Assembly (NCBI RefSeq): GCF_943193175.1
Contig: NZ_CALPDF010000044.1
Location: forward strand, 1 to 38,198
Direction of reading: 5' to 3'
From: Neobacillus muris
Lineage (GTDB): Bacteria; Bacillota; Bacilli; Bacillales; Cytobacillaceae
Length of the DNA stretch: 38,198 nucleotides
Shown here: piece by piece, positions 1-7,168 of the stretch
How positions within the stretch are numbered: position 1 is the first letter of the stretch
How the letters are laid out: each line of letters starts with the position of its first letter
Program-made: the position numbers and the translations under genes
Notes under the pieces: generated by a model
Database searches by the model: none
The model's input: only the letters and a program-made list of their open reading frames with translations
Told to the model about the DNA's origin: nothing

Positions 1-40
<40 letters not shown>

Positions 41-199
41 AAACGAAAAGCAGAGGCGACTGTTCAACTTCGACAGAAGTTAGGAGCCGCAGCTAGCCAA
101 GTCTATGTAAAAGTGAACTCGAGTTTGCAAAAGTTTCTTCTGGAATATCCAGTTTTGAGGGAATGATGCCTTCAAACATTATAAGCATTTTATAAATAT
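41..199 (+). other. 23S-tRNA spacer without a 5S rRNA gene
   Basis: This stretch holds hairpins but no 5S rRNA. A stem AACTTC/GAAGTT sits at 66-81. A palindrome CTGGA-ATA-TCCAG is followed by TTTGAGG/CCTTCAAA, near 141-178. This last part resembles the segment that normally lies between 23S and 5S in Bacillus, yet the next gene is tRNA-Leu. None of the conserved 5S blocks is visible. Confidence 0.6.
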
Positions 200-283
200 G
201 CGGGTGTGGCGGAATCGGCAGACGCGCTAGATTCAGGTTCTAGTGGTAGTAATACCGTATGGGTTCAAGTCCCTTCACCCGCA
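200..283 (+). tRNA. tRNA-Leu (anticodon CAG)
   Basis: The acceptor stem GCGGGTG (200-206) pairs with CACCCGC (276-282). A long variable arm marks a class II tRNA. The anticodon loop TTCAGGT gives CAG, read from stem CTAGA/TCTAG. Discriminator is A283. The next bases are TCA, so CCA is not encoded. Wobble base C34 would restrict it to CUG codons. Confidence 0.93.
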
Positions 284-294
284 TCAAGCAATAT

Positions 295-366
295 GCGGAA
301 GTAGTTCAGTGGTAGAACACCACCTTGCCAAGGTGGGGGTCGCGGGTTCGAATCCCGTCTTCCGCT
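295..366 (+). tRNA. tRNA-Gly (anticodon GCC)
   Basis: The acceptor stem GCGGAAG pairs with CTTCCGC (359-365). The anticodon loop TTGCCAA gives GCC. The sequence closely follows the usual Bacillus tRNA-Gly. Discriminator T366 is followed by TTT, so CCA is not encoded. Confidence 0.95.
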
Positions 367-375
367 TTTATATTT

Positions 376-461
376 GCCGGGGTGGCGGAACTGGCAGACG
401 CACAGGACTTAAAATCCTGCGGTAGGTGACTACCGTACCGGTTCGATTCCGGTCCTCGGCA
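376..461 (+). tRNA. tRNA-Leu (anticodon TAA)
   Basis: Class II tRNA: acceptor GCCGGGG pairs with CCTCGGC (454-460), and the anticodon loop CTTAAAA gives TAA, reading UUA/UUG. A long variable arm is present. Discriminator A461 is followed by TCC, not CCA. Confidence 0.95.
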
Positions 462-470
462 TCCTATTTC

Positions 471-544
471 CGGGAAATAGCTCAGCTTGGTAGAGCACTA
501 CGTTCGGGACGTAGGGGTCGCAGGTTCAAATCCTGTTTTCCCGA
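471..544 (+). tRNA. tRNA-Pro (anticodon CGG)
   Basis: Acceptor CGGGAAA pairs with TTTCCCG (537-543). The anticodon stem CTACG/CGTAG encloses loop TTCGGGA, giving CGG followed by the G37 typical of tRNA-Pro. Many Bacillus tRNA-Pro genes carry TGG at this place in the tRNA order. C34 restricts decoding to CCG. CCA is not encoded (ATCG follows the acceptor). Confidence 0.92.
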
Positions 545-549
545 TCGCT

Positions 550-622
550 GGGGTCTTAGATCAGCCGGGAGAGCGCTTGCTTCGCAAGCAAGAGGTCAGC
601 GGTTCAATCCCGCTAGGCTCCA
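550..622 (+). tRNA. tRNA-Ala (anticodon CGC)
   Basis: Acceptor GGGGTCT pairs with AGGCTCC (615-621), with two G-T pairs. The anticodon stem CTTGC/GCAAG encloses TTCGCAA, giving CGC. The D-stem GATC/GAGC has an A-G mismatch where Bacillus tRNA-Ala normally has GCTC/GAGC. CCA is not encoded (ATTT at the end). It may be a low-activity copy. Confidence 0.88.
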
Positions 623-638
623 TTTGGACTTTTATTTT

Positions 639-715
639 GGCGGTGTAGCTCAGCTGGCTAGAGCGTACGGTTCATACCCGTAAGGTCGGGGGTTCGATCC
701 CCTCCGCCGCTACCA
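639..715 (+). tRNA. tRNA-Met (anticodon CAT, elongator)
   Basis: Acceptor GGCGGTG pairs with CGCCGCT. The anticodon stem TACGG/CCGTA encloses loop TTCATAC, giving CAT. The sequence follows the Bacillus elongator tRNA-Met closely. CCA is encoded at 713-715. Confidence 0.95.
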
Positions 716-742
716 ATTAGCATTAGGCTATTTTTTTTTTTT

Positions 743-835
743 GGAGGAATACCCAAGTCTGGCTGAAGGGATCGGTCTTGAAAACCGACAGGTGGGTTAA
801 ACCACGCGGGGGTTCGAATCCCTCTTCCTCCGCCA
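743..835 (+). tRNA. tRNA-Ser (anticodon TGA)
   Basis: Class II tRNA: acceptor GGAGGAA pairs with TTCCTCC (825-831). The anticodon loop CTTGAAA gives TGA. G73 is followed by an encoded CCA at 833-835. A T-run lies just upstream (about 730-742). Confidence 0.95.
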
Positions 836-842
836 TTAATTG

Positions 843-924
843 GGAGGGGTAGCGAAGTGGCTAAACGCGGCGGACTGTAAATCCGCTCCCTCAGGGTTCG
901 GCGGTTCGAATCCGTCCCCCTCCA
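843..924 (+). tRNA. tRNA-Tyr (anticodon GTA)
   Basis: Acceptor GGAGGGG pairs with CCCCTCC (917-923). The anticodon loop CTGTAAA gives GTA, and there is a long variable arm. It is close to the standard Bacillus tRNA-Tyr except that the 3' end reads ATCA in place of ACCA, so CCA is not encoded. Confidence 0.95.
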
Positions 925-932
925 TCATTTAT

Positions 933-1006
933 AGGGGCATAGTTTAAAGGTAGAACAAAGGTCTCCAAAACCTTTGGTGTGGGTTCGATTCCTGCTGCCC
1001 CTGCCA
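933..1006 (+). tRNA. tRNA-Trp (anticodon CCA)
   Basis: Acceptor AGGGGCA pairs with TGCCCCT (996-1002). The anticodon stem AAGGT/ACCTT encloses CTCCAAA, giving CCA. G73 is followed by encoded CCA at 1004-1006. Confidence 0.95.
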
Positions 1007-1029
1007 TTTATATTTTAAATATTGAATTT

Positions 1030-1103
<74 letters not shown>

Positions 1104-1110
1104 CTACTAT

Positions 1111-1148
1111 AAAATTCCGAGCTTTTTCTATAGCTTGGAATTTTTTTC
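1111..1148 (+). terminator. Intrinsic terminator of the rRNA-tRNA operon
   Basis: A stem AAATTCCGAGCT / AGCTTGGAATTT with a short T-rich loop is followed by a run of seven T. It lies eight bases after tRNA-Ile and closes the rrn-tRNA transcription unit. The 180 bases from here to the next gene hold a palindrome TTAGGA-AA-TCCTAA (1293-1306) just before the glycosylase gene, and nothing else that I recognise. Confidence 0.85.
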
Positions 1149-1328
1149 TAAACACTTATTCATGATGACAAAACAATGAAAAAAGTGTAAATTCTGTCGT
1201 CATGACAGTATTACACCGGCAGTCTTTTAAGCTAAAATTATCCTTCCTATATTTCAGCAACATCCATTAAAATTTCTCATAATTAGCCCCTATTAGGAAA
1301 TCCTAAAGAAAAAAATGGAGGATTCCTA

Positions 1329-2138
1329 ATGCCTGAACTTCCAGAAATGGAAAACTATAAAATCCACTTAAACAATAAAATCACCGGACAAACCATTACT
1401 GCTGTTGACGTTAACCGTATCAAATCCATTAATGTCAACCCTAATTTATTTAAAAAAACAGTCTCCAATCAAAAAGTATTAAATGTCAGCCGAAGAGGCA
1501 AACATTTGCTGTTTCACTTGCAAAACGGCCAAGTCCTTTTATTGCATCTGATGCTGGGAGGGTGGATGTATTTTGGCCAGGAAACAGATAAGCCAAAACG
1601 AACAATTCAGGTGCGTCTTTCATTTGGACACGAGCATCTATATTTTATTGGACTAAGGCTAGGGTATCTGCACCTTCACACACCGCAAGATGCAGAAAAA
1701 AAACTTTCACACCTAGGGCCAGAACCATTGGATCCCAGCTTTTCCGAAAATGAGTTTATGGATCGATTGAAGACAAAGCATGGGCGATTAAAAACAGCTT
1801 TGATTGATCAGGATTTCATTGCCGGCATCGGAAATTGCTATTCGGCAGAAATCTGCTTCCATGCCAAGATACTGCCCATAAAAGATATTGATGAACTCAA
1901 TAATGCTGCAAAAAGCCAATTATATCAGTCCATGAAAACCGTTCTTTCAGAAGGCATCAGGTTAGGCGGTTACATGGAAAATCCCTTCTTTAAAGAAGAT
2001 AAAAAGACAGGGGGGTTCCACAAGCATTGTCAAGTTTATGATCGGGAGGGCCAGACTTGCCAAAGATGCGGAGCAGTCATTGTGAAGGAAATGATCTCCT
2101 CACGAAAAACGTATTACTGCCTGAACTGTCAAAAATAA
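1329..2138 (+). CDS. Formamidopyrimidine-DNA glycosylase family protein (Fpg/MutM-like)
   Basis: A 269-residue base-excision repair glycosylase/AP lyase homologue. It starts MPELPEME, the family signature in which Pro2 is the catalytic nucleophile after Met removal and Glu3 the acid. RRGKHLLF near residues 56-63 supplies the conserved lysine. GIGNCYSAEICF is the helix-two-turn-helix segment. The C-terminus is the zinc finger with C-x2-C (CQRC) and C-x2-C (CLNC) around SSRKTYYC. The second half of the N-terminal helix (NYKIHL) differs from orthodox MutM (VETVRR-type), so this is probably a paralogue and not the polA-linked mutM. A GGAGG-type site precedes ATG 1329. It stands alone between two terminators. 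Confidence 0.85.
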   Translation: MPELPEMENYKIHLNNKITGQTITAVDVNRIKSINVNPNLFKKTVSNQKVLNVSRRGKHLLFHLQNGQVLLLHLMLGGWMYFGQETDKPKRTIQVRLSFGHEHLYFIGLRLGYLHLHTPQDAEKKLSHLGPEPLDPSFSENEFMDRLKTKHGRLKTALIDQDFIAGIGNCYSAEICFHAKILPIKDIDELNNAAKSQLYQSMKTVLSEGIRLGGYMENPFFKEDKKTGGFHKHCQVYDREGQTCQRCGAVIVKEMISSRKTYYCLNCQK

Positions 2139-2144
2139 AAATTC

Positions 2145-2169
2145 TCGCCAATTCTGGCGATTTTTTTTT
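2145..2169 (+). terminator. Intrinsic terminator after the glycosylase gene
   Basis: The perfect stem TCGCCA/TGGCGA with loop ATTC is followed by nine T residues. Confidence 0.92.
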
Positions 2170-2204
2170 GTCTAGAATGAATAAATCAATTTTTAAAATA
2201 GTAG

Positions 2205-2233
2205 TTTCAGATTTTGTTTAAATAGTATATACT
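2205..2233 (+). promoter_or_regulatory. Putative SigA promoter of ccpN with an overlapping palindrome
   Basis: A -35-like TTTCAG (2205-2210), 17-base spacer and -10 TATACT (2228-2233) can be drawn. The perfect 10-base palindrome AGTATATACT (2224-2233) covers the -10, so a regulator bound there would block transcription. Assignment as an operator is inference. Confidence 0.45.
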
Positions 2234-2306
2234 AAATGTAAATTAAGTATATCACAATTACAGTAAAACCAACGAATTAATCATAATTATTGTGTTTAAG
2301 GGGGTG

Positions 2307-2951
2307 GTGATAATTAAACTAAGCAAACGTCAGGATGAAATTTTGCAAATAGTAAAACAAAATGGGCCGATTACAGGAAAAGAAATTGCCGATAAACTTT
2401 CCGTGTCCAGAGCTGCATTAAGGCCTGATCTTGCTATTTTAACAATGTCAGGGAATTTAGAAGCGAGGCCAAGAGTTGGCTATTATTTCAATGAGAAGTA
2501 TGAACTAAAGCAACAGGCCGAGCAGTTTATTCATCAGAAGGTAGCAAACTTTAAGGCGCATCCCATTGTGGTCGAAAACTCCACTTCCGTATACAACGCA
2601 ATTGTTCAGCTTTTTTTAGAAGATGTAGGCACTTTGTATACAGTTGATTCCAAAGGGTATTTGGCTGGAGTGATTTCACGCAAGGATTTGCTTAGGGCGG
2701 CTCTTGGCAATAAGAATCTGCAAGAATTGCCTGTCAGTGTCATTATGACCAGAATGCCGAATATCATTACTATTTTCCCTGAGGAAACGTTATTAGAGGC
2801 AGCAAAAAAAATGATGAATTATCATATTGATTCCTTGCCCGTTGTAAAAGAAGTGGACCATCAAAAAAATACATATACGTTGTTAGGGAGAATTACCAAA
2901 ACAACCATAACAAGAGCATATGTAGAAATCATGGAAGGCAAAACAGTCTAA
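2307..2951 (+). CDS. ccpN: CcpN-type transcriptional repressor (HTH + two CBS domains)
   Basis: About 214 residues. The N-terminal winged HTH (KRQDEILQIVKQNGPITGKEIA through RPDLAILTMSG) and the phrase LEARPRVGYYF match CcpN/YqzB, the repressor of gluconeogenic genes (gapB, pckA) in Bacillus subtilis. Two CBS motifs follow (about 75-130 and 140-205, including IMTRMPNIITI), the ligand-sensing part. Start choice is unclear. The upstream GTG at 2292 has no ribosome binding site. AAGGGGG (2298-2304) lies only 2 bases from GTG 2307 but 8 bases from ATT 2313, which would give MKLSKRQ. I list 2307 as the nearest conventional start. It is followed directly by the PPDK regulator and ppdK, a probable operon. 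Confidence 0.9.
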   Translation: MIIKLSKRQDEILQIVKQNGPITGKEIADKLSVSRAALRPDLAILTMSGNLEARPRVGYYFNEKYELKQQAEQFIHQKVANFKAHPIVVENSTSVYNAIVQLFLEDVGTLYTVDSKGYLAGVISRKDLLRAALGNKNLQELPVSVIMTRMPNIITIFPEETLLEAAKKMMNYHIDSLPVVKEVDHQKNTYTLLGRITKTTITRAYVEIMEGKTV

Positions 2952-2965
2952 GGGAGTTGCTGCAG

Positions 2966-3778
2966 TTGGTTCAGAGAGAAGTGGTGTATGTTGTTTCAGA
3001 TTCAGTTGGGGAAACAGCTGAGTTTGTGGTAAAGGCAGTGGCAACACAGTTTAATGGCGGTCAGGTGGAAATCCGCCGCAGCTCTTATGTGGAAGATACA
3101 GAAGATATCGAGGATATGCTGATATTGGCCAAAAGAGACCAATCCATCATTGCCTATACGATTGTTATCCCTGATCTAAAGGATTATTTGGACAGGAGAG
3201 CGGACGAAGAAGGGATTACCGCCGTGGATTTGCTTAGTCCGTTGATGAATGCATTCGAGACAAAGTTTCATAAAGCGCCGCATCATCGGCCTGGACTGAT
3301 GCGGAAATTGGATGAAGAGTATTTTCGTAAAATTGAGGCGATTGAATTTGCTGTTAAATACGACGACGGGCGCGACCCACGTGGAATTTTAAGGGCGGAA
3401 ATTGTGTTAATCGGAGTATCCCGAACTTCCAAGACCCCATTGTCCATGTATCTGGCACATAAGCGTTTTAAGGTGGCGAATGTCCCACTGGTGCCGGAAG
3501 TGCCGCCGCCAGATGAGTTATATCAGGTGCCAAGGAAAAATTGTATCGGGTTAATCATCTCGCCAGATAAGTTAAATGAAATTCGGAAAGAGAGATTACG
3601 AGCTTTAGGATTAGCTTCACAAGCCAACTATGCCAGCTACCAACGAATTCTTGATGAGTTGGACTATGCAGAAAAAGTCATGAAACGTGTAGGCTGTCCT
3701 ATCATTGACGTTTCCAATAAAGCGATTGAAGAAACGGCCGGTTTGATTTTGGATATCCTAAAAAAGGAGAGGAGTTAG
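2966..3778 (+). CDS. yqfL: Pyruvate phosphate dikinase regulatory protein (DUF299/PEP synthase regulator family, YqfL-like)
   Basis: Members of this family switch PPDK off by ADP-dependent phosphorylation of an active-site threonine and on again by phosphate-dependent dephosphorylation. Visible signatures are YVVSDSVGETAEFVVKA at the N-terminus, FAVKYDDGRDPRGI in the middle, the P-loop-like GVSRTSKTP, then LAHKRFKVANVPLVPE and DVSNKAIEETA near the end. TTG 2966 is chosen because AAGGGAG (2950-2956) is 9 bases upstream; TTG 2957 touches that site. The gap to ccpN is 14 bases and to ppdK 5 bases. Its target is encoded next door, which makes the functional call strong. In B. subtilis YqfL modulates CcpN and no PPDK is adjacent. 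Confidence 0.92.
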   Translation: MVQREVVYVVSDSVGETAEFVVKAVATQFNGGQVEIRRSSYVEDTEDIEDMLILAKRDQSIIAYTIVIPDLKDYLDRRADEEGITAVDLLSPLMNAFETKFHKAPHHRPGLMRKLDEEYFRKIEAIEFAVKYDDGRDPRGILRAEIVLIGVSRTSKTPLSMYLAHKRFKVANVPLVPEVPPPDELYQVPRKNCIGLIISPDKLNEIRKERLRALGLASQANYASYQRILDELDYAEKVMKRVGCPIIDVSNKAIEETAGLILDILKKERS

Positions 3779-3783
3779 TCAAA

Positions 3784-6453
3784 ATGGAGAAATATGTTTA
3801 TTTATTTCATGAAGGAAATGGAAATATGAGGGAGATGTTGGGGGGGAAAGGCGCAAATTTAGCGGAAATGACCCGGATTGGATTGCCAGTTCCATACGGT
3901 TTTACGATTACGACCCAGGCATGTAATGCTTACTATGAATCTAATAAAACTATCCCTGAATTGGTAGAAAAACAGACTCTGGAGGCTTTAACCCGATTAG
4001 AGGAAAAAATGGGCAAAAAATTGGGCCGTCCCGAAAACCCTTTGCTCGTTTCAGTGCGCTCCGGCTCCGTATTCTCGATGCCGGGGATGATGGATACTAT
4101 TTTAAACCTTGGGATGAATGACGAAACGGTCGAAGGGGTAGCCGCATTAACTAACAATCCTCGGTTTGCCTATGATTCTTATCGCCGGTTTATCCAAATG
4201 TTCAGTAATGTGGTGCTCAATATAGATACTTTTTATTTTGAGCAGCTATTGGAGGAATATCGGGAGCAAAGGGGATATGTTTCCGATCCGGAATTGACTG
4301 CGGCAGATTGGCAGGATGTGATTGTTGGTTATAAAGAAATTGTTAAAAAGCATACAAGAAAGGAGTTTCCTCAGGATCCAAAAAAACAGCTGTTTCTCGC
4401 AATAAATGCGGTATTTGATTCTTGGAACAACCAGCGGGCGATGGTTTACCGCCGCTTGAATAAAATTCCTGATCATTTGGGAACAGCAGTAAACATCCAG
4501 AGTATGGTATTTGGCAACATGGGGAATGATTCCGGGACCGGTGTGGCGTTCACACGGAATCCATCGACAGGGGAACCAGCTCTTTATGGAGAGTACCTGA
4601 TTAATGCCCAAGGGGAGGATGTGGTGGCAGGGATCCGCACGCCACAGCCAATTGCGGCCTTAAAGGACGATATGCCGGAAGTTTATCAGCAATTTGCAGA
4701 AACCAGCCATCGTTTGGAACAGCACTACAAGGAAATGCAGGACATCGAATTTACGGTGGAACGGGGAAAGCTATATATCCTGCAAACACGAAACGGCAAA
4801 CGGACCGCACAGGCTGCCATCCGGATTGCCGTTGATATGGTAAATGAGGGGATCATCGACCGAAAGACGGCACTGCTTCATGTCGACCCGGATCAATTGA
4901 ATCAATTGCTGCATCGGCGAATAGATGATTCGGCAGCACGAAAAGTATTGGCAAAGGGGCTGCCTGCGTCTCCAGGAGCTGCTACCGGCCAGGTGGTGTT
5001 TAACGCCGACGAAGCTGAACAGTTAGGAAATGAGGGCAAAAAGGTTATTCTAGTCCGGCCAGAAACGACTCCTGATGATATTCATGGAATTGTCGCTTCT
5101 CAAGCGGTCTTAACAAGCAGAGGCGGGATGACCAGCCATGCTGCGGTTGTAGCGCGCGGTATGGGGAAAGCTTGTATTTGCGGCTGCGAAGCCATCAAAA
5201 TCGATTTGAAAGCCGGACAATTTACTGTTGGAGATACAGTGGTTAACTACCTCGATACCATTACGGTCGATGGTTCGACAGGTGAAATTATGCTGGGGGA
5301 AATCTCCATGATTGACCCGGAGTTATCGCCAGAATTTCAGCTATTGCTGGAATGGGCAGACCAAGAACGAAAAATCGGCGTACGTGCCAATGCAGATAAT
5401 CCGGAGGATGCCAAGAAGGCTTTCGAATTCGGGGCTGAAGGGGTTGGCTTATGCCGAACAGAACACATGTTTATGGACCAGAAACGGATCCCAATTGTGC
5501 AAAAAATGATTTTGGCAGATAATGACTCAGAAAGAATGGAAGCACTTGCCCAGCTTTTACCCATGCAGCAAGGAGATTTTGAGGGGATCTTTGAAGCGAT
5601 GCAGGGCTACCCCGTTACAATTCGATTATTAGACCCTCCGCTGCACGAATTCCTGCCTGATAAAGAGGAACTATTAGTGGAGGTTACAAAGCTGCAAATC
5701 TTGAACCCAGAATCAGAAGAATTGAAGCAAAAGGAGCAGTTATTAAAAAAGATCCGTCAATTAGATGAATTTAATCCAATGCTCGGACATCGAGGCTGCC
5801 GACTGGGTATGACTTATCCGGAAATTTATGAGATGCAGGCAAAAGCTATTTTCTATGCAGCAGCCATATTAGCAGAAAAAGGGATGGAAGTTCAGCCTGA
5901 AATCATGATTCCGTTAGTCGGGCATGTGAACGAACTAAAACAAATGCGCCAGCTGGTGATCGAATCAGCTTTACAAGTGCAAGAAGAAACAGGGAGAACC
6001 TTCCATTATACAATTGGCACCATGATTGAAATCCCCCGTGCGGCTCTTACAGCTGACAGAATTGCAGAGGCAGCTGACTTTTTCTCGTTTGGGACCAATG
6101 ATTTAACGCAAACTACCTTCGGATATAGCCGGGATGATGCAGAGGGAAAATTTTTGCAATCATATATTGAAAATAAAGTGCTCCCGGAAAATCCGTTTGC
6201 TGTGTTAGACCAAGAGGGTGTTGGAAAGCTGGTTGAAACTGGCGTAAGGCTCGGCCGCTTGACCAAGCCTTCCTTAAAAACAGGAATCTGCGGTGAACAT
6301 GGCGGAGAAAAGAGCTCGATTGATTTTTGTTATAAAACGGGATTAGATTATGTCAGCTGCTCACCTTACCGTGTACCGCTCGCACGCTTGGCTGCGGCAC
6401 AGGCTACCATCCGCCATCAGCAAAATAAACAAGAAGTATATACAACAGCCTGA
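3784..6453 (+). CDS. ppdK: Pyruvate, phosphate dikinase
   Basis: An 889-residue enzyme of full family length that interconverts pyruvate + ATP + Pi and PEP + AMP + PPi, giving PEP for gluconeogenesis. Domains in order are the ATP-grasp region (GGKGANLAEM, VRSGSVFSMPGMMDTILNLG), the swivelling His domain GGMTSHAAVVARGMG with regulatory Thr450 and catalytic His452, and the PEP/pyruvate barrel (LCRTEHMF, GCRLGMTYPEIYEMQ, FGTNDLTQTTFGYSRDD) ending in TGICGEHGG with the catalytic Cys836. All key residues are present. The GGAG site before ATG 3784 lies inside the end of yqfL. It is the third gene of the ccpN-yqfL-ppdK unit and carries the target threonine of the upstream regulator. Confidence 0.97.
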   Translation: MEKYVYLFHEGNGNMREMLGGKGANLAEMTRIGLPVPYGFTITTQACNAYYESNKTIPELVEKQTLEALTRLEEKMGKKLGRPENPLLVSVRSGSVFSMPGMMDTILNLGMNDETVEGVAALTNNPRFAYDSYRRFIQMFSNVVLNIDTFYFEQLLEEYREQRGYVSDPELTAADWQDVIVGYKEIVKKHTRKEFPQDPKKQLFLAINAVFDSWNNQRAMVYRRLNKIPDHLGTAVNIQSMVFGNMGNDSGTGVAFTRNPSTGEPALYGEYLINAQGEDVVAGIRTPQPIAALKDDMPEVYQQFAETSHRLEQHYKEMQDIEFTVERGKLYILQTRNGKRTAQAAIRIAVDMVNEGIIDRKTALLHVDPDQLNQLLHRRIDDSAARKVLAKGLPASPGAATGQVVFNADEAEQLGNEGKKVILVRPETTPDDIHGIVASQAVLTSRGGMTSHAAVVARGMGKACICGCEAIKIDLKAGQFTVGDTVVNYLDTITVDGSTGEIMLGEISMIDPELSPEFQLLLEWADQERKIGVRANADNPEDAKKAFEFGAEGVGLCRTEHMFMDQKRIPIVQKMILADNDSERMEALAQLLPMQQGDFEGIFEAMQGYPVTIRLLDPPLHEFLPDKEELLVEVTKLQILNPESEELKQKEQLLKKIRQLDEFNPMLGHRGCRLGMTYPEIYEMQAKAIFYAAAILAEKGMEVQPEIMIPLVGHVNELKQMRQLVIESALQVQEETGRTFHYTIGTMIEIPRAALTADRIAEAADFFSFGTNDLTQTTFGYSRDDAEGKFLQSYIENKVLPENPFAVLDQEGVGKLVETGVRLGRLTKPSLKTGICGEHGGEKSSIDFCYKTGLDYVSCSPYRVPLARLAAAQATIRHQQNKQEVYTTA

Positions 6454-6467
6454 CTAAGTTTCATATA

Positions 6468-6496
6468 GGGCGGTGCCGGGATGCACCGTCCTTTTT
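6468..6496 (+). terminator. Intrinsic terminator of the ccpN-yqfL-ppdK operon
   Basis: The stem GGGCGGTGC/GCACCGTCC (one G-T pair) with a six-base loop is followed by five T residues, 15 bases after the ppdK stop. Confidence 0.9.
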
Positions 6497-6583
6497 ACGT
6501 GTGTGGCTTCGGTTTTTTGCAATCGGATGAGCTTCTGTAATTTTGCCTATACTATAAAAAAATTTAAAAGGAGGAATAATAAA

Positions 6584-6775
6584 ATGGGAGCTATTGAACG
6601 AAACGGATACCGATTTGTGCCGGAATATAGTGTTATTCAACAAAAAGGAGCAATTCATGTTTATAATGAAGAGAAGTTTATTGAGGAGATCAAGTTTGAG
6701 TTTTCCGGGAATTTCCCTGAATTGGATCAAATTGAGGAACTAGTGGACCAATATTGCGAGCAGAACAAACAGTAA
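6584..6775 (+). CDS. Small conserved-looking Bacillus protein (YbxH-like)
   Basis: A 63-residue acidic soluble protein beginning MGAIERNGYRFVPEYSV. ATG 6584 is chosen because of the ribosome binding site AAAAGGAGG eight bases upstream; an upstream in-frame start at 6473 would run through the ppdK terminator. It has a predicted N-terminal beta region and a C-terminal helix ending DQIEELVDQYCEQNKQ. From memory it resembles the small YbxH family of unknown function; that link is tentative. It is monocistronic. Confidence 0.75.
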   Translation: MGAIERNGYRFVPEYSVIQQKGAIHVYNEEKFIEEIKFEFSGNFPELDQIEELVDQYCEQNKQ

Positions 6776-6782
6776 GGAACAC

Positions 6783-6811
6783 TTGTTCGATTCATTAATC
6801 AATGCTATAAT
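6783..6811 (+). promoter_or_regulatory. SigA promoter of toxin-like gene 1
   Basis: The -35 TTGTTC (6783-6788), a 17-base spacer and a consensus -10 TATAAT (6806-6811) lie 70 bases before the small membrane peptide gene. This leaves a leader of about 65 bases that contains the SD hairpin. Confidence 0.8.
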
Positions 6812-6851
6812 GTAACATGCAGTAGAATTAGACTTTTCAAGGGTGGGGCAC

Positions 6852-6876
6852 ATCTCCTGTCAGAAAGGAGGTGATG
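6852..6876 (+). promoter_or_regulatory. Hairpin sequestering the ribosome binding site of toxin-like gene 1
   Basis: CATCTCCT is complementary over 8 pairs (one G-U) to AGGAGGTG, the ribosome binding site, with a 7-base loop GTCAGAA. Such SD masking is typical of type I toxin mRNAs. Further upstream TCAAGGGTGG (6837-6846) is perfectly complementary to CCACCCTTGA (6966-6975) after the stop codon, suggesting 5'-3' closure of the mRNA. Confidence 0.7.
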
Positions 6877-6880
6877 CTGT

Positions 6881-6964
6881 TTGACAGTCTATCAGGGATT
6901 AATGTTTGCGATTTCGTTCGCTAGTCTCATTGTCACCGTACTGTCGTTTCACCGAAAAAAATAA
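6881..6964 (+). CDS. Putative holin-like type I toxin peptide
   Basis: A 27-residue peptide, MTVYQGLMFAISFASLIVTV then LSFHRKK. It has a polar N-terminus, one transmembrane stretch (about 6-23) and a basic tail, the plan of the small holin-like/TxpA-type toxins of Firmicutes. The start is TTG 6881, 9 bases after AGGAGG. The other nearby ATG (6873) overlaps the ribosome binding site and runs in another frame. It is too short for ordinary gene callers. The locus at 14879 has the same architecture and the shared TVY(Q/E)G motif. Toxicity is inferred, not shown. Confidence 0.75.
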   Translation: MTVYQGLMFAISFASLIVTVLSFHRKK

Positions 6965-7101
6965 TCCACCCTTGAGCCGGCAAGCATAAAAGGTGGATTT
7001 CTGCTCTATTCGCCGATCCCCAAACATGGGAAGTCAGCTATTGCAAAGCCGAGCGGTTTGCATGATGTCTGCTCGGTCTTTTTTACTATATGCGCTTCTA
7101 T
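6955..7101 (-). ncRNA. Predicted convergent antisense RNA (antitoxin) of locus 1
   Basis: On the minus strand a consensus -10 TATAAT lies at 7108-7113, with a weak -35 (TTTCTT, 7131-7136) 17 bases away. Transcription would start near 7100. It would end after the stem AATCCACC/GGTGGATT (6963-6999 region), which on this strand is followed by ATTATTTTTTT. The RNA of roughly 145 bases overlaps the toxin mRNA 3' part. Locus 2 has the same layout. This is a prediction from sequence alone. Confidence 0.55.
7049..7084 (+). terminator. Intrinsic terminator of the toxin-like mRNA 1
   Basis: CCGAGC (7049-7054) pairs with GCTCGG (7071-7076), followed by TCTTTTTT. An alternative, mutually exclusive stem TGCAAA/TTTGCA (7043-7062) overlaps it. 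Confidence 0.82.
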
Positions 7102-7168
7102 ACGAACATTATACATAAGATGAAGATAAAAAGAAATGAAAATGTCAAAATAACTGGAGGGGCAAGGG

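Noticed and set aside
41..199. A hidden 5S rRNA gene
   Set aside because: None of the conserved 5S blocks (loop A/B region or the 3' stem) can be found, and the space left after the hairpins is too small.
243..683. Two open frames of 60 and 85 codons
   Set aside because: They run through tRNA genes (Leu, Gly, Leu, Pro, Ala, Met) and have no ribosome binding site of their own; the tRNA structures explain the sequence.
3933..4611. Open frames on the minus strand inside ppdK, and many similar ones inside other genes
   Set aside because: They are shadows of strongly coding + strand genes, without ribosome binding sites or recognisable protein features.
6473..6583. N-terminal extension of the 63-residue protein to 6473
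   Set aside because: It would start within the ppdK terminator; AAAAGGAGG sits directly before ATG 6584.
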